In this document: one piece after another, positions 1 through 8,446 of the stretch
Layout of the letters: every line of letters starts with the position of its first letter
Position numbering within the stretch: the stretch's first letter is position 1
NCBI GenBank assembly: GCA_023382975.1
Contig: JAHDXO010000018.1
Location: 108,487-169,405, forward strand
From: Pirellulaceae bacterium
Lineage (GTDB): Bacteria; Planctomycetota; Planctomycetia; Pirellulales; Pirellulaceae
Direction: 5' to 3'
Length of the DNA stretch: 60,919 bases
The notes under the pieces: model-generated
The model's database searches: none
Seen by the model: the letters and a program-made list of their open reading frames with translations, nothing else
Told to the model about the DNA's origin: nothing
Program-made: the position numbers and the translations under genes

Positions 1-18
1 GGAGTCGTATTGGCTGGT

Positions 19-77
19 GTTCACGCTTCAGCGTGTTGGCGACCGGAGCTAAGGCCACTACCCGCTGAAGCGTGAAC
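19..77. repeat. Palindromic intergenic element (15-bp inverted repeat)
   Basis: GTTCACGCTTCAGCG at 19-33 is followed after 29 nt by its exact reverse complement at 63-77. The element can form a long hairpin and lies just upstream of the porin gene. It resembles a REP-like dispersed palindrome rather than a terminator, because no T-run follows. Whether it is repeated elsewhere in the genome cannot be seen here. Confidence 0.75.
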
Positions 78-126
78 TCCAGCGTACCGGGGTGTCGGGA
101 GACGTTTTCGGGCGAGGACCAACCAC

Positions 127-1347
127 ATGGAAAACGCTCTTCCCGAAAACGACTCCCGACCCCTTCTCAGAACGTGGCTCGAACTGTCGGTCATCTTCAT
201 CATGATGCTGGCCGCTTCTCTGGGAGCACCGTCGCTGGCCGCTCAAGATCCGTGTCCACCTCGCGCGGATGGTGAAGACCTCTGGACCCCGGAACGTGGC
301 ATCTCATTCGAAGCGGCCTATTGCGGCGAGGTGTTCACGAATGCCCGCGGGGGAATCTCCACCAAAGACGCCACGCGGTATCAGGGGCTGCTGGACCTGC
401 TATTGACCATCGATTTCGAGCGATTGCGGTCGCCGGTGCCCGGCAGGTTCGTGATGCTGGCCCAACACACGCATGGCCGCGGGTTGACGGAGGACTTCGT
501 CGGCGACACGCAAGTTCTCAGCAATATCGACTCGTTCGACAACATCATGCAGGTCGGTGAATACTGGTGGGAGTCCGGCTGGCTGGACGGCCAAGTCGTC
601 ATTCGTCTGGGAAAACAAGACTTCAACACCGAGTTTCAGTGCATTGACGGCGCCGAGTCCTTCATCCAATCCACCTTTGGGCTGAGTCCCTCCACGGCGT
701 TTCCCACCTATCCCGACCAGTCGATGGCAGCGGTCGCCCTCGTCCAACTCGGCAACTCCATGCGATTGAAAGCCGGCGTCTGGATCGCCTTCGCCAGGGG
801 CGCAACCTGGGGCTTTTCCGGAAGCGACTCGATGCTCTGTGTCGGAGAACTGGAACGTACGTACTCCCTTGCTGGTGGCACACTTCCAGGAATCATGGCG
901 ATCGGGGCGGTCTACGAATCAGCGGGGATGATCGACGGTCAACAGGTGTCGCCGGTCCACGAGTACTTCTTTCAATTCGAGCAGTTCCTCTATCGAGAAT
1001 GCCCCTGCGAGCAAGAATCAGGACAAGGCCTCGCCGTGTTTGGAGGATACTATCCTCGTTTTCCCGGGGATCAACGGACCGTCAAGGCGATTGGTGACAG
1101 CTCCGTGGCCGGCGTCACCTACACGGGCCTGTTGCCAGGTCGCGACGAAGACGTGTTGGGAATCGGAATCGCGTGCGCCGAGCTGTTTCAAGGCGGCACC
1201 AATCGGGAAACGGTGACGGAGTTCTTCTACCGAGCGCTGCTGACACCGCGACTCAGCCTGCAGCCCGATGTGCAGTACATCGCTTCGCCGTCGGGCATTT
1301 ACCGGGACGCGCTGGCCGTCGGGGTACGATTCGAACTCAGGCAGTGA
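127..1347 (+). CDS. OprB-like carbohydrate-selective porin
   Basis: A 406-residue outer-membrane beta-barrel candidate. The N-terminus has a basic stretch, a hydrophobic segment (about residues 20-38) and an AAQ-type cleavage region, so it is probably exported. The body alternates short hydrophobic strands with G/N-rich turns and includes YWWESGWLDGQ followed by a VIRLGKQDFNTEF-like segment, as in OprB porins (PF04966). It ends in a strand-like VGVRFELRQ tail. A weak purine-rich ribosome site (GAGGA) precedes the ATG. It faces the AraC gene tail to tail and probably provides outer-membrane uptake for the island. Family assignment is from recall of sequence features; the substrate is unknown. 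Confidence 0.7.
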   Translation: MENALPENDSRPLLRTWLELSVIFIMMLAASLGAPSLAAQDPCPPRADGEDLWTPERGISFEAAYCGEVFTNARGGISTKDATRYQGLLDLLLTIDFERLRSPVPGRFVMLAQHTHGRGLTEDFVGDTQVLSNIDSFDNIMQVGEYWWESGWLDGQVVIRLGKQDFNTEFQCIDGAESFIQSTFGLSPSTAFPTYPDQSMAAVALVQLGNSMRLKAGVWIAFARGATWGFSGSDSMLCVGELERTYSLAGGTLPGIMAIGAVYESAGMIDGQQVSPVHEYFFQFEQFLYRECPCEQESGQGLAVFGGYYPRFPGDQRTVKAIGDSSVAGVTYTGLLPGRDEDVLGIGIACAELFQGGTNRETVTEFFYRALLTPRLSLQPDVQYIASPSGIYRDALAVGVRFELRQ

Positions 1348-1371
1348 GAAGATATGGACCTTTCCCGAGCC

Positions 1372-2418
1372 TCATTGGCAAGCACGGTGTGCATCACGTG
1401 GACCATCTTGAGCGGCTGGTGAGGGAGAGCTACCGCGTTGCGGCAGCTCGCCGCAAAGCAGCCCAAGGTGGCGTATGCTGGCCGATCTCCGACTGGGCTT
1501 TCGCAGCGTCGCAGAGGGAAGTTCCCCGAACAGTTCGCGATAGGCGCCGGCGAACCGCCCGAGATCCCAGAATCCCAGCTCGTAGCCAATTTCGGTGACC
1601 GTCGTCTGGTCTGGACAGCTCGCCAGAAGCCGTTGCCGGGCATGATGCAACCGCAGGATACGCAGGTACTCGACGGGCGAGAGGCCAAAGCATTTTTGAA
1701 ACGCGGTGCGGAGGGTCCGCTCGGGCACACCGCTTGTTCGCGCAAGATCCGAGATGGACAGTGACAGGTCGGGATCTCTGATGGCAAGTTCTACTGCGGA
1801 CTTCGCTTGGCCACGCCAACGAACGAAGTGACGACATGGTGAATGCTGGTTCCTGATGAGAAGTTCCTTGGCCGCCGCCAGTAGTTCATTCTGAAATGAC
1901 TCCACAGCGACGGGAGAATCCACCATCTGAGGTCGGGATTCGACAGCCGCCAGGAAACGGCGGACCAGCGACGTGAATCGTTCCGTAACGTGCGGCGGCG
2001 GTTTCAGCAGTTGCGGCCTAGCGGATGATGCGAACTCCAGTTCTGGCGGTGTTTGAAACAGAAATGAAGTTGGAACAAAGACCGTGAGCCAGTCGTGACA
2101 AGGATGGCAAACCAAACAGAATTCGCTCCCCGGCGGTGCCGCAAAAACTTCATCTTGCGTGGCGACTTGCCCATTGGTATGGCCTGGGCGCGATTGATGG
2201 TAGAACACCCACCCGTCGCTGAAGGTTGCCCCCTCGGCAATGCTGCCGCCTCCTTCGTATCCTTGCTGCAAGTTCAGGGAGCCGGCGACCGCATATTGTA
2301 AGGTCCATTTCGGCTCCTCGAATGACGTCATCCGCAGCGTCATGGACGCCTCCCGCAACGACGCGGCGAAGGCTTCGTATTCCTGGAAGAAGAGTCGGGT
2401 CATCTTTGGGTTTCGCAT
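1372..2418 (-). CDS. AraC-family transcriptional regulator
   Basis: 348 residues. The N-terminal half (about 1-200) resembles the ligand-sensing region of OprB/RipA-type AraC proteins. The C-terminal half carries the two helix-turn-helix units: LSISDLARTSGVPERTLRTA (about 216-235), then a conserved TVTEIGYELGFWDLGRFAGAY-like segment with the FG-P ending typical of AraC/XylS. About 40 basic residues extend past the usual end. It is divergent from the response-regulator gene, and a 22-bp repeat sits between the two starts, so it is a plausible regulator of the porin and DUF1254 genes. The start is uncertain: no clear ribosome site is visible, and Met6 is an alternative. Confidence 0.88.
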   Translation of the reverse strand: MRNPKMTRLFFQEYEAFAASLREASMTLRMTSFEEPKWTLQYAVAGSLNLQQGYEGGGSIAEGATFSDGWVFYHQSRPGHTNGQVATQDEVFAAPPGSEFCLVCHPCHDWLTVFVPTSFLFQTPPELEFASSARPQLLKPPPHVTERFTSLVRRFLAAVESRPQMVDSPVAVESFQNELLAAAKELLIRNQHSPCRHFVRWRGQAKSAVELAIRDPDLSLSISDLARTSGVPERTLRTAFQKCFGLSPVEYLRILRLHHARQRLLASCPDQTTVTEIGYELGFWDLGRFAGAYRELFGELPSATLRKPSRRSASIRHLGLLCGELPQRGSSPSPAAQDGPRDAHRACQ

Positions 2419-2463
2419 GTTTCGAAGGGCCAGTTCCCGAAATCATAGCCGAAGCTGCAACTG

Positions 2464-2485
2464 GCCGAAATTACGTAGACGCCTG
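2464..2485. promoter_or_regulatory. 22-bp repeat, copy 1 (candidate operator)
   Basis: GCCGAAATTACGTAGACGCC followed by TG occurs here and, identical in all 22 bases, at 3410-3431. This copy lies in the divergent region between the AraC gene (start 2418) and the response regulator (start 2568). A partial CCGAAAT half-copy at 2437-2443 lies 28 bp upstream. The position fits a shared operator for one of the two regulators; binding is inferred, not shown. Confidence 0.5.
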
Positions 2486-2567
2486 ATTCTTAAAGATTAT
2501 CATCCCGCTGTGTTTCTAGTGAAGTGCCCTGCCGTCGAGCGATCGCTGGTTACCTACCTCCACAACC

Positions 2568-3245
2568 ATGAGAGTCACCAAAATCCTAATTGCCGATGAT
2601 CAACCAATTATTGCAGAGGGAATCAAAGGACTTCTGGGGCCATCATTTGACGTTGTCGGAATCGCGGCAGACAGCCAACTGCTTTTCGAAACGGTGCAGC
2701 AGTTCGATCCGGAGATTGTCGTGTTGGAGATCTCGCGACCCCAGTTGGGCGGTTTGCAGGTGATCAAGCAACTTCGAAATATGGATTGCCGGGCCAAGTT
2801 GATTGTCTTCACGTTCTATGCTGATCCCGTCGATGCCGTGAGAGCAATGAACTTGGGAGCCTCGGGCTTTCTCTTGAAATCATCTTCGGCTGATGAGTTG
2901 CTTGTCGCCTTCGATGGAGTTCTGGCTGGCTATACCTACATCTCCACCGGGCTTTCCCAGGAGAGTTCAGCCATGTTGGCGGTTGGGTCGGATCACCATG
3001 ACATTGAGCAGAGTTTGACTCCCCGGCAACGGGATGTTTTGCGGTTATTCGCCACAGGATATTCAGCCAAGGAAGTCGGCGGTATCTTGTCTATCTCAAG
3101 ACGAACGGCAGAAAACCACAAAGCCGAGATCAAACGACTGTTGGGTGTGAAATCCAATGCCGAACTCGTCAGGCTGGCACTACAATTGGGCTTGGTCAGT
3201 CCCCACAATTCTACTCTTGGATTCAACGGCTTACGGGGAAAATAG
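2568..3245 (+). CDS. NarL/LuxR-type response regulator with Glu at the phospho-acceptor site
   Basis: 225 residues. The receiver domain (about 5-120) has the acidic pocket D10-D11, the switch Thr82 and the conserved Lys104 in GFLLKSS. The site where the phosphorylated Asp belongs reads VVLEISRP, so residue 54 is Glu. A LuxR-type helix-turn-helix (about 145-205) follows: LTPRQRDVLRLFATGYSAKE, then ISRRTAENHKAEIKRLL. No histidine kinase lies nearby. Glu54 could mimic constant phosphorylation. The gene is visibly more AT-rich than the genes to the right, consistent with transfer. Its upstream region and that of the next gene share a 22-bp repeat. Confidence 0.92.
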   Translation: MRVTKILIADDQPIIAEGIKGLLGPSFDVVGIAADSQLLFETVQQFDPEIVVLEISRPQLGGLQVIKQLRNMDCRAKLIVFTFYADPVDAVRAMNLGASGFLLKSSSADELLVAFDGVLAGYTYISTGLSQESSAMLAVGSDHHDIEQSLTPRQRDVLRLFATGYSAKEVGGILSISRRTAENHKAEIKRLLGVKSNAELVRLALQLGLVSPHNSTLGFNGLRGK

Positions 3246-3409
3246 GGCAGCTCGATCCCACCGCGCGGCAGACGCGCGCGGCGGCGGCCCGCCCACCAAG
3301 GCCGTCTTCGACCGCTCGTGGAGAATGGGCAATCGTGCCAGTTGGATCTGACACCAGATGCGTCAAGGGACTGGGTCCGCAGCAATTTTCGGCAGCAAAA
3401 TGACAAGCA

Positions 3410-3431
3410 GCCGAAATTACGTAGACGCCTG
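3410..3431. promoter_or_regulatory. 22-bp repeat, copy 2 (candidate operator)
   Basis: Identical to 2464-2485 and placed 120 bp before the DUF1254 start at 3552. Just upstream, AATTTTCGGC (about 3384-3393) is a near-inverted copy of the GCCGAAATT at the left end of the repeat, making a dyad with a 16-nt spacer. The rest of the 306-bp gap 3246-3551 shows no gene. Confidence 0.5.
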
Positions 3432-3551
3432 GACTTTCTCGCATAGATTCAGAGGAGCGTCGACCGCGCCGACGTGTCGTGGAACTCTGGGCGTCAGCGG
3501 GATGCTAACCTTGAATCCCCACTCAACACAGCAAGACCTGAAGGGAAGAAC

Positions 3552-5048
3552 ATGAGATTATCCTCGTTTTTGATTCTGGCAATTGTTGGCTTGGCCGCCA
3601 GCGCGTTGGCGCAAACGGATTCACGTTCCGTACCGTTGGAAGATGCCCGTCTATATGGTGACGAGAAAATTGCAACCCCCTACGGCGTGATGGAGTTGCA
3701 GCACAACTACCTGACCGACGAAAGCTCGCAAACGCTTTTTGACGCGATGGACTTGCAACGGGCGTCACAAGCTTACATGTGGTCCACTCCGCTGGTCAGC
3801 TTTGTCACCTGGCGCGAGGAGCAGAACAAACACTACGGACCCAACGCCCGGGGAACCTTCGCGGTTTTCGTAAGCTTCCGAGAGAAGCAGGGCATCGTCA
3901 CCGCCAACCTGACAACACCCTACTTCATCGCTTTCGACAACCTGTCAAACGGGCCCATCTTGATTGAATACCCAGCCGGTAAGACGGCCGGAGCGGCTCT
4001 GGATTTCTGGCAGCGACCCATTGCGGATCTTGGACTGACTGGCCCTGATCGAGGCCAGGGGGGCAGCTACGTTTTTGTCGGCCCCGAAGATGACCCGAAG
4101 AAGTATGAGAAACAAGGGGTTTACGTTTTTCAGTCTGCCACAAATAACATCATGTGGGGATTTCGCATTGTCGATACCGACCCGGCATTCAAGGACAAAT
4201 TCGTGTCAGAGTTGAAGGTTTCCTCGCTCGGTGGGCAGCCCGTGCAGAACAAATTGATGGAGGGGCTCGATAAAACCTGGTCGGCCACCGCCTACCGGGG
4301 CCTCGACTACTGGAAAGCCCTGCATGACGTGATCAACCAGGAGCCGGTACGCGAGCAGGACAAGCCCTGGCTGGCCATGCTCGAGCCGCTGGGAATCGTC
4401 AAAGGAAAATCCTTTGCACCGGATGCTCGGCAGACGAAGATTCTGACCAAAGGGGCCGCCCTGGGCGAACTGATGGCCAGAAACCTCCAGATCAATCCGC
4501 GATTCACGGGACCTTATTGGCCGGGTACGCACTGGTACAAGAGTATCGATTTTTCGATACCGCAGATGACCGATATCAAAGTGGAGCTTGACGAGCGCAC
4601 CGTCTGGTTTTACGAAGCGGTCACCACCAGCGAAGGAATGGTGAATCCTTCGATTGGCAAGGGTCAGATTTATATGACCACCAAACGCGACAGCCAAGGG
4701 AACCTGTTGCGGGCTGACAAGAAGTACCGGTTGCGGATTCCCGCCGAAGTTCCCACTGCGCAATTCTGGTCGGTGGATTTGTACAGCGAGAACACCCGAC
4801 GGCATTATGAAAGCGGGTTGGGAACAGTTCGTTCTGTCGCCATCAACAGCAGGATGCAGGATATCAAGCGCAACGCGGATGGCTCCGTTGACCTGTACAT
4901 AGGCGCCAAAGCACCCGAGGGGTATGAAGGCAACTACATGAAGACGGTGGGCACCGATGGTTGGTTTGTGTACTTCCGGCTTTATGCGCCGCTGGAACCG
5001 TTCTTCGACAAGACTTTCAGCCTGCCCGACTTTGAAATGGTAGATTGA
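3552..5048 (+). CDS. DUF1254/DUF1214 exported protein A
   Basis: 498 residues from the ATG at 3552, chosen because AAGGGAAG precedes it and because MRLSSFLILAIVGLAASALA is a signal peptide; an upstream GTG (3474) would bury it. The N-terminal part contains the DUF1254-like MDLQRASQAYMWSTPLVSF and a GPDRGQGGSYVFVGP segment. The C-terminal part has the DUF1214-like KYRLRIPAEVPTAQFWSVD and NADGSVDLYIGAKAPEGYE, ending in a YAPLEPFFDKTF motif. The biochemical role of the family is not established. It is paired with a second family member downstream and carries the 22-bp repeat upstream. Confidence 0.88.
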   Translation: MRLSSFLILAIVGLAASALAQTDSRSVPLEDARLYGDEKIATPYGVMELQHNYLTDESSQTLFDAMDLQRASQAYMWSTPLVSFVTWREEQNKHYGPNARGTFAVFVSFREKQGIVTANLTTPYFIAFDNLSNGPILIEYPAGKTAGAALDFWQRPIADLGLTGPDRGQGGSYVFVGPEDDPKKYEKQGVYVFQSATNNIMWGFRIVDTDPAFKDKFVSELKVSSLGGQPVQNKLMEGLDKTWSATAYRGLDYWKALHDVINQEPVREQDKPWLAMLEPLGIVKGKSFAPDARQTKILTKGAALGELMARNLQINPRFTGPYWPGTHWYKSIDFSIPQMTDIKVELDERTVWFYEAVTTSEGMVNPSIGKGQIYMTTKRDSQGNLLRADKKYRLRIPAEVPTAQFWSVDLYSENTRRHYESGLGTVRSVAINSRMQDIKRNADGSVDLYIGAKAPEGYEGNYMKTVGTDGWFVYFRLYAPLEPFFDKTFSLPDFEMVD

Positions 5049-5145
5049 TTCCCCTATGCCGCTCGCCTTGCGACAGCGAGGCCGGTGAAGCACAATAGGG
5101 ACGATAACCTGTTGACAGTCAATTGACAAGCAATTGGAAATGAAC

Positions 5146-6597
5146 ATGAAGGCAGTCAAGTACTTGTTAATCAGAAACATCGCGGCTTGCGCCTCAATCT
5201 TGGGACTACTGTTTGCGGTTGGAACGCAGGCGCAGCAATCTCACCCCGGTAAGTTTCCGGAAATCCAGCGACAGATCCTGCAGCATCGCGCCATCGAGGC
5301 GATGATCTGGGGCATGCCGGCGGTCAACCTCGATCTCATGTACCAGGCGATGCTGCGCGAGACCAAGGCTCGAGACAACCAGATGCTGTATTGGTCGCGC
5401 CTGGTCGATTGGAAGACGCAGACGCTCACGCCCAACACGGACGTCATCTATTTCACGCCCTACTTCGATACGAAGGAGTTGGGACCGATCGTGCTGGAGA
5501 TTCCGCCGGCCCACGATGGGGCCATCGTTGGCACGATCATGGATGCGTGGCAGATGCCGCTCGAGGATGTGGGTCCGGCAGGCGCGGACCGCGGTCAGGG
5601 CGGGAAGTACCTCATTCTGCCGCCCGGTCACGCTGGGCAGGTTCCCGAGAGCTACATCGTTTTGCCATCGCTGACCTACAAAGGATATGCCCTGATTCGG
5701 TCCATCCTTCGGAGCGGAAGCGACGCCGACCTGGCCAAGGCGGTTGAATACGGGAAACGGATGAAGATTTACCCGTTGTCACAGGCGGACAATCCGGCGC
5801 CGACGGTCTACGTGGATGCCGCGGGGGTACTCTACGATGCGACCATTCAGTATGACATCCGCTTCTTTAAGTCGTTGAATCGCTTGGTCCAATACGAACC
5901 GTGGCTGGAACGCGACCGCGCCATGATCGACACGTTGCGCATGATCGGCATCGAGAAAGGCAAGCCGTTTGCCCCGGATGCCGAAATGGCTCGATCCCTC
6001 AACGATGCCGCGGCGAGGGCGCATACGTTCCTCGACGGGAAGTACAAGGAAGTGGTCACGACAGGTCCCTTCGCCGAGGGCAGTCGATGGTCGTTTCCCG
6101 AGTCCATAAAACTTGTCTTCAAAGCATCCCAGGCGCAGTTTGCGGACCCGAACGTTTATCCGGTCGACGCGCGAGGCCTGCTGTTCACCTTCATCTTCTT
6201 CACGCCCAAGCGATTGGGCGAAGGCCAGTTCTACCTGATGGCCATTGACGACAAGGAGGGCCAGTCGCTGGACGGCGGCAAGACGTATCGGCTGAACGTC
6301 CCGGCCAATGCCCCTGTACGGCAATACTGGTCGGCGACGTTGTATGATCGGACCACCCACGCCCTCATTCGCGAGATGCCGCACGCCGGCCGTTCCTCCC
6401 AGAGCCCGGGATTGCAGATCAATGCGGACGGATCGGTGGACCTGTACTTCGGCCCGAAAGCGCCAGCAGGCAAAGAGTCGAACTGGACGCCCACGGATCC
6501 TGACGGAGAATTTGAGATCCTCTTCCGTTTCTACGGCCCCCTTCCGCCGCTGTTCAACAAGACGTGGGTGCTGCCGGACATCGAGCCGGTGAAGTAA
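5146..6597 (+). CDS. DUF1254/DUF1214 exported protein B
   Basis: 483 residues from the ATG at 5146, preceded by GGAA at a suitable distance; a TTG at 5134 and an ATG at 5140 are in-frame alternatives. A hydrophobic signal segment (about 7-28) ends at TQAQQ. DUF1254 hallmarks are HRAIEAMIWGMPAVNLDLMY, TPNTDVIYFTPYFDTKE and GADRGQGGKYLILPPG. DUF1214 hallmarks are TYRLNVPANAPVRQYWSATL and INADGSVDLYFGPKAPAGKE. The domain order matches protein A 97 bp upstream, but the sequences differ widely, so this is an old duplication or two recruited paralogues. Probably periplasmic; function unknown. Confidence 0.88.
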   Translation: MKAVKYLLIRNIAACASILGLLFAVGTQAQQSHPGKFPEIQRQILQHRAIEAMIWGMPAVNLDLMYQAMLRETKARDNQMLYWSRLVDWKTQTLTPNTDVIYFTPYFDTKELGPIVLEIPPAHDGAIVGTIMDAWQMPLEDVGPAGADRGQGGKYLILPPGHAGQVPESYIVLPSLTYKGYALIRSILRSGSDADLAKAVEYGKRMKIYPLSQADNPAPTVYVDAAGVLYDATIQYDIRFFKSLNRLVQYEPWLERDRAMIDTLRMIGIEKGKPFAPDAEMARSLNDAAARAHTFLDGKYKEVVTTGPFAEGSRWSFPESIKLVFKASQAQFADPNVYPVDARGLLFTFIFFTPKRLGEGQFYLMAIDDKEGQSLDGGKTYRLNVPANAPVRQYWSATLYDRTTHALIREMPHAGRSSQSPGLQINADGSVDLYFGPKAPAGKESNWTPTDPDGEFEILFRFYGPLPPLFNKTWVLPDIEPVK

Positions 6598-6734
6598 TCT
6601 CATCGATCAGCAAGAGACGAAAACATGGCGAGCTGCCGCAATCACTCGCAAATGGTCGCCACGGCAACGGCCTCGTAGGGGTCGGATGCAAGGAGCGCTC
6701 CGGGCTCTCGCTTCGCTGGCTCGCGAACCCGAAA

Positions 6735-8333
6735 CTAATTGGTATCGACGCCGCTCACGTACTCGTCAGCCATTCCTTTTTGGCATCGAGCGCTCACCTC
6801 GCGCATTTCCTGCAGATCCATGTTTTGTACGGCCTGGTATTTCCGTCCGTCGAGCCGCCTCGTTAACTCTTCCTTCGCCTTGGTTCGCAGTTCGGGTTCG
6901 GTCAGCAGTTCATAGCCGACGGCCGCCAGGATCGCGGCGGCGGCGAGGCTGCCCTTGTCGCCGATGGACGTGCCGCCGCACGCGGTGACGCCCCAGGTGT
7001 GCAGGTTCACCCCCAGCGGGTACGTCGGCCAACCGAACACAGCGACCGGCGTGTTCCAACTGACGTCGGCCACGTCGCTTGATGCGCCGAACTTCGCGTC
7101 TTGGATCATGGGTGCCACCTGAGTGGCCAGTCCGGCTTCGTTCGCTCCCATGGCTTTCTGGCAGGCTTGGGCAAACGCCTGCTCCTCGGCCGTCCAGTCC
7201 AGCGGGGTATGCTGCAGGTGTTCGAAGACCCGCTCGGCCAGTGTCTCGTTGGGAATGTATTCGGCCATGCCGAGTTCCACCTGGAACGTCGCCGTCGTCT
7301 GCGTTCCCAACGCGGCCCCTTCGGCGAGCTGTGCGAGCCAATCGGTGATGGCATTTACTCGCGGCGTGGTGATGTCACGAGCCTGGATCCAAATCCTCGC
7401 TTCGTCCGGCACCACGTTCGGCGCGACGCCGGCGATCTCATAGATGTAATGCAAGCGAGCCGTCGGTTCGAGGTGCTCCCGCATCAGGTTGACCCCGTGG
7501 GCGAACAGCTCGGCCGCATCCAGCGCACTACGGCCCGACCATGGATCCATCCCGGCATGAGCCGTCCTGCCTTTCCACGAGACGCGCATGAAGTGGTTGG
7601 CGTTGGTCACGAAGGTACCGGTCACGGGCACCGCAGCGGGGTGCCAGGCCAGCGCAGCGTCCAGATCGTCGAACAGCCCCGCTTTCGCCATGAAGATCTT
7701 CGCACCAACGTTTTCCTCAGCCCCACAACCGTACACCCGCAGCGTACCGGCCACATTTCGCTGGACCATCATCGCCTTCAAGGTAATGGCGGCTCCCGTA
7801 CAGCCCGCCCCCAGGCAGTTGTGCCCGCAGCCATGACCGTCGGTCAGCCCGTTGTCTGCCGGTTTGACCAGGGGTTCCGCTGCGTTGCCCAGCCCCGGCA
7901 GTGCATCGTACTCAGGCAAGAAGCCGAGCTTCGGGCCTCCGCTGCCCTGGCTCCACTGGGCGACGAACGCGGTCGGGTGTCCTCCCGAATTGCGGCTGAC
8001 CATCGTAAAACCGGCCGCCTCCAACTCGCGGATATGCACCTCCATCGCCTCCTGTTCCCGGAGGCCGACCGCCGGCTTGTTCCAGACCTCGCGGCTGATC
8101 CTGAGGATGGTTTTCTGAGCCATCTTCACCACTGCTTTCGCTGCTCTAAGCGACTCCCGTTCGGAAAACCTCTCGATCGAGGTGTGGGGGACCGCCGACT
8201 GGGCATTCACACGGTCATCTCCGGCGAGTTCCCGCGCAGCCAACAGGACACCGGTCGCACCCACGAACCCCCGCCGGGAAATCAACGGATCTTCCGAGGC
8301 AGGCAGTGTTCGGGGCTTGGGCGTGCTCATCAT
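6735..8333 (-). CDS. Exported M20-family amidohydrolase (AbgB-like)
   Basis: 532 residues. A twin-arginine signal, ISRRGFVGATG (about 18-28), precedes the mature domain. Metal-site motifs of the M20D/AbgB group are visible: DGHGCGHN (about 165-172), EENVGAKIF, ALAWHPAAV and GASSDVADVSW. Relatives such as AbgB hydrolyse aminobenzoyl-glutamate or other aminoacyl conjugates; this substrate is unknown. The start is one of two adjacent ATGs after GGAGAC. It lies in a run of minus-strand exported hydrolases. The 137 bp between its end and the DUF1254 gene holds no gene. Confidence 0.88.
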   Translation of the reverse strand: MMSTPKPRTLPASEDPLISRRGFVGATGVLLAARELAGDDRVNAQSAVPHTSIERFSERESLRAAKAVVKMAQKTILRISREVWNKPAVGLREQEAMEVHIRELEAAGFTMVSRNSGGHPTAFVAQWSQGSGGPKLGFLPEYDALPGLGNAAEPLVKPADNGLTDGHGCGHNCLGAGCTGAAITLKAMMVQRNVAGTLRVYGCGAEENVGAKIFMAKAGLFDDLDAALAWHPAAVPVTGTFVTNANHFMRVSWKGRTAHAGMDPWSGRSALDAAELFAHGVNLMREHLEPTARLHYIYEIAGVAPNVVPDEARIWIQARDITTPRVNAITDWLAQLAEGAALGTQTTATFQVELGMAEYIPNETLAERVFEHLQHTPLDWTAEEQAFAQACQKAMGANEAGLATQVAPMIQDAKFGASSDVADVSWNTPVAVFGWPTYPLGVNLHTWGVTACGGTSIGDKGSLAAAAILAAVGYELLTEPELRTKAKEELTRRLDGRKYQAVQNMDLQEMREVSARCQKGMADEYVSGVDTN

Positions 8334-8446
8334 TTTGTCTCCATTTACAGTGCGCCATCGACAAGCGACGGAGTATGGAAAAACAGATAGGTGACTTCGC
8401 TATAGAGAATCGTTAAGGAGTAGAGGAGCAGAAACTCAGGCTGGCG

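Noticed and set aside
5112..5129. Two TTGACA boxes just before the second DUF1254 gene
   Set aside because: No -10 box follows at normal spacing before the start codon, so a promoter is not supported.
6694..6703. GGAGCGCTCC perfect 10-bp palindrome between the DUF1254 and M20 genes
   Set aside because: Too short and lacking a loop or U-tract; not distinguishable from chance in GC-rich DNA.
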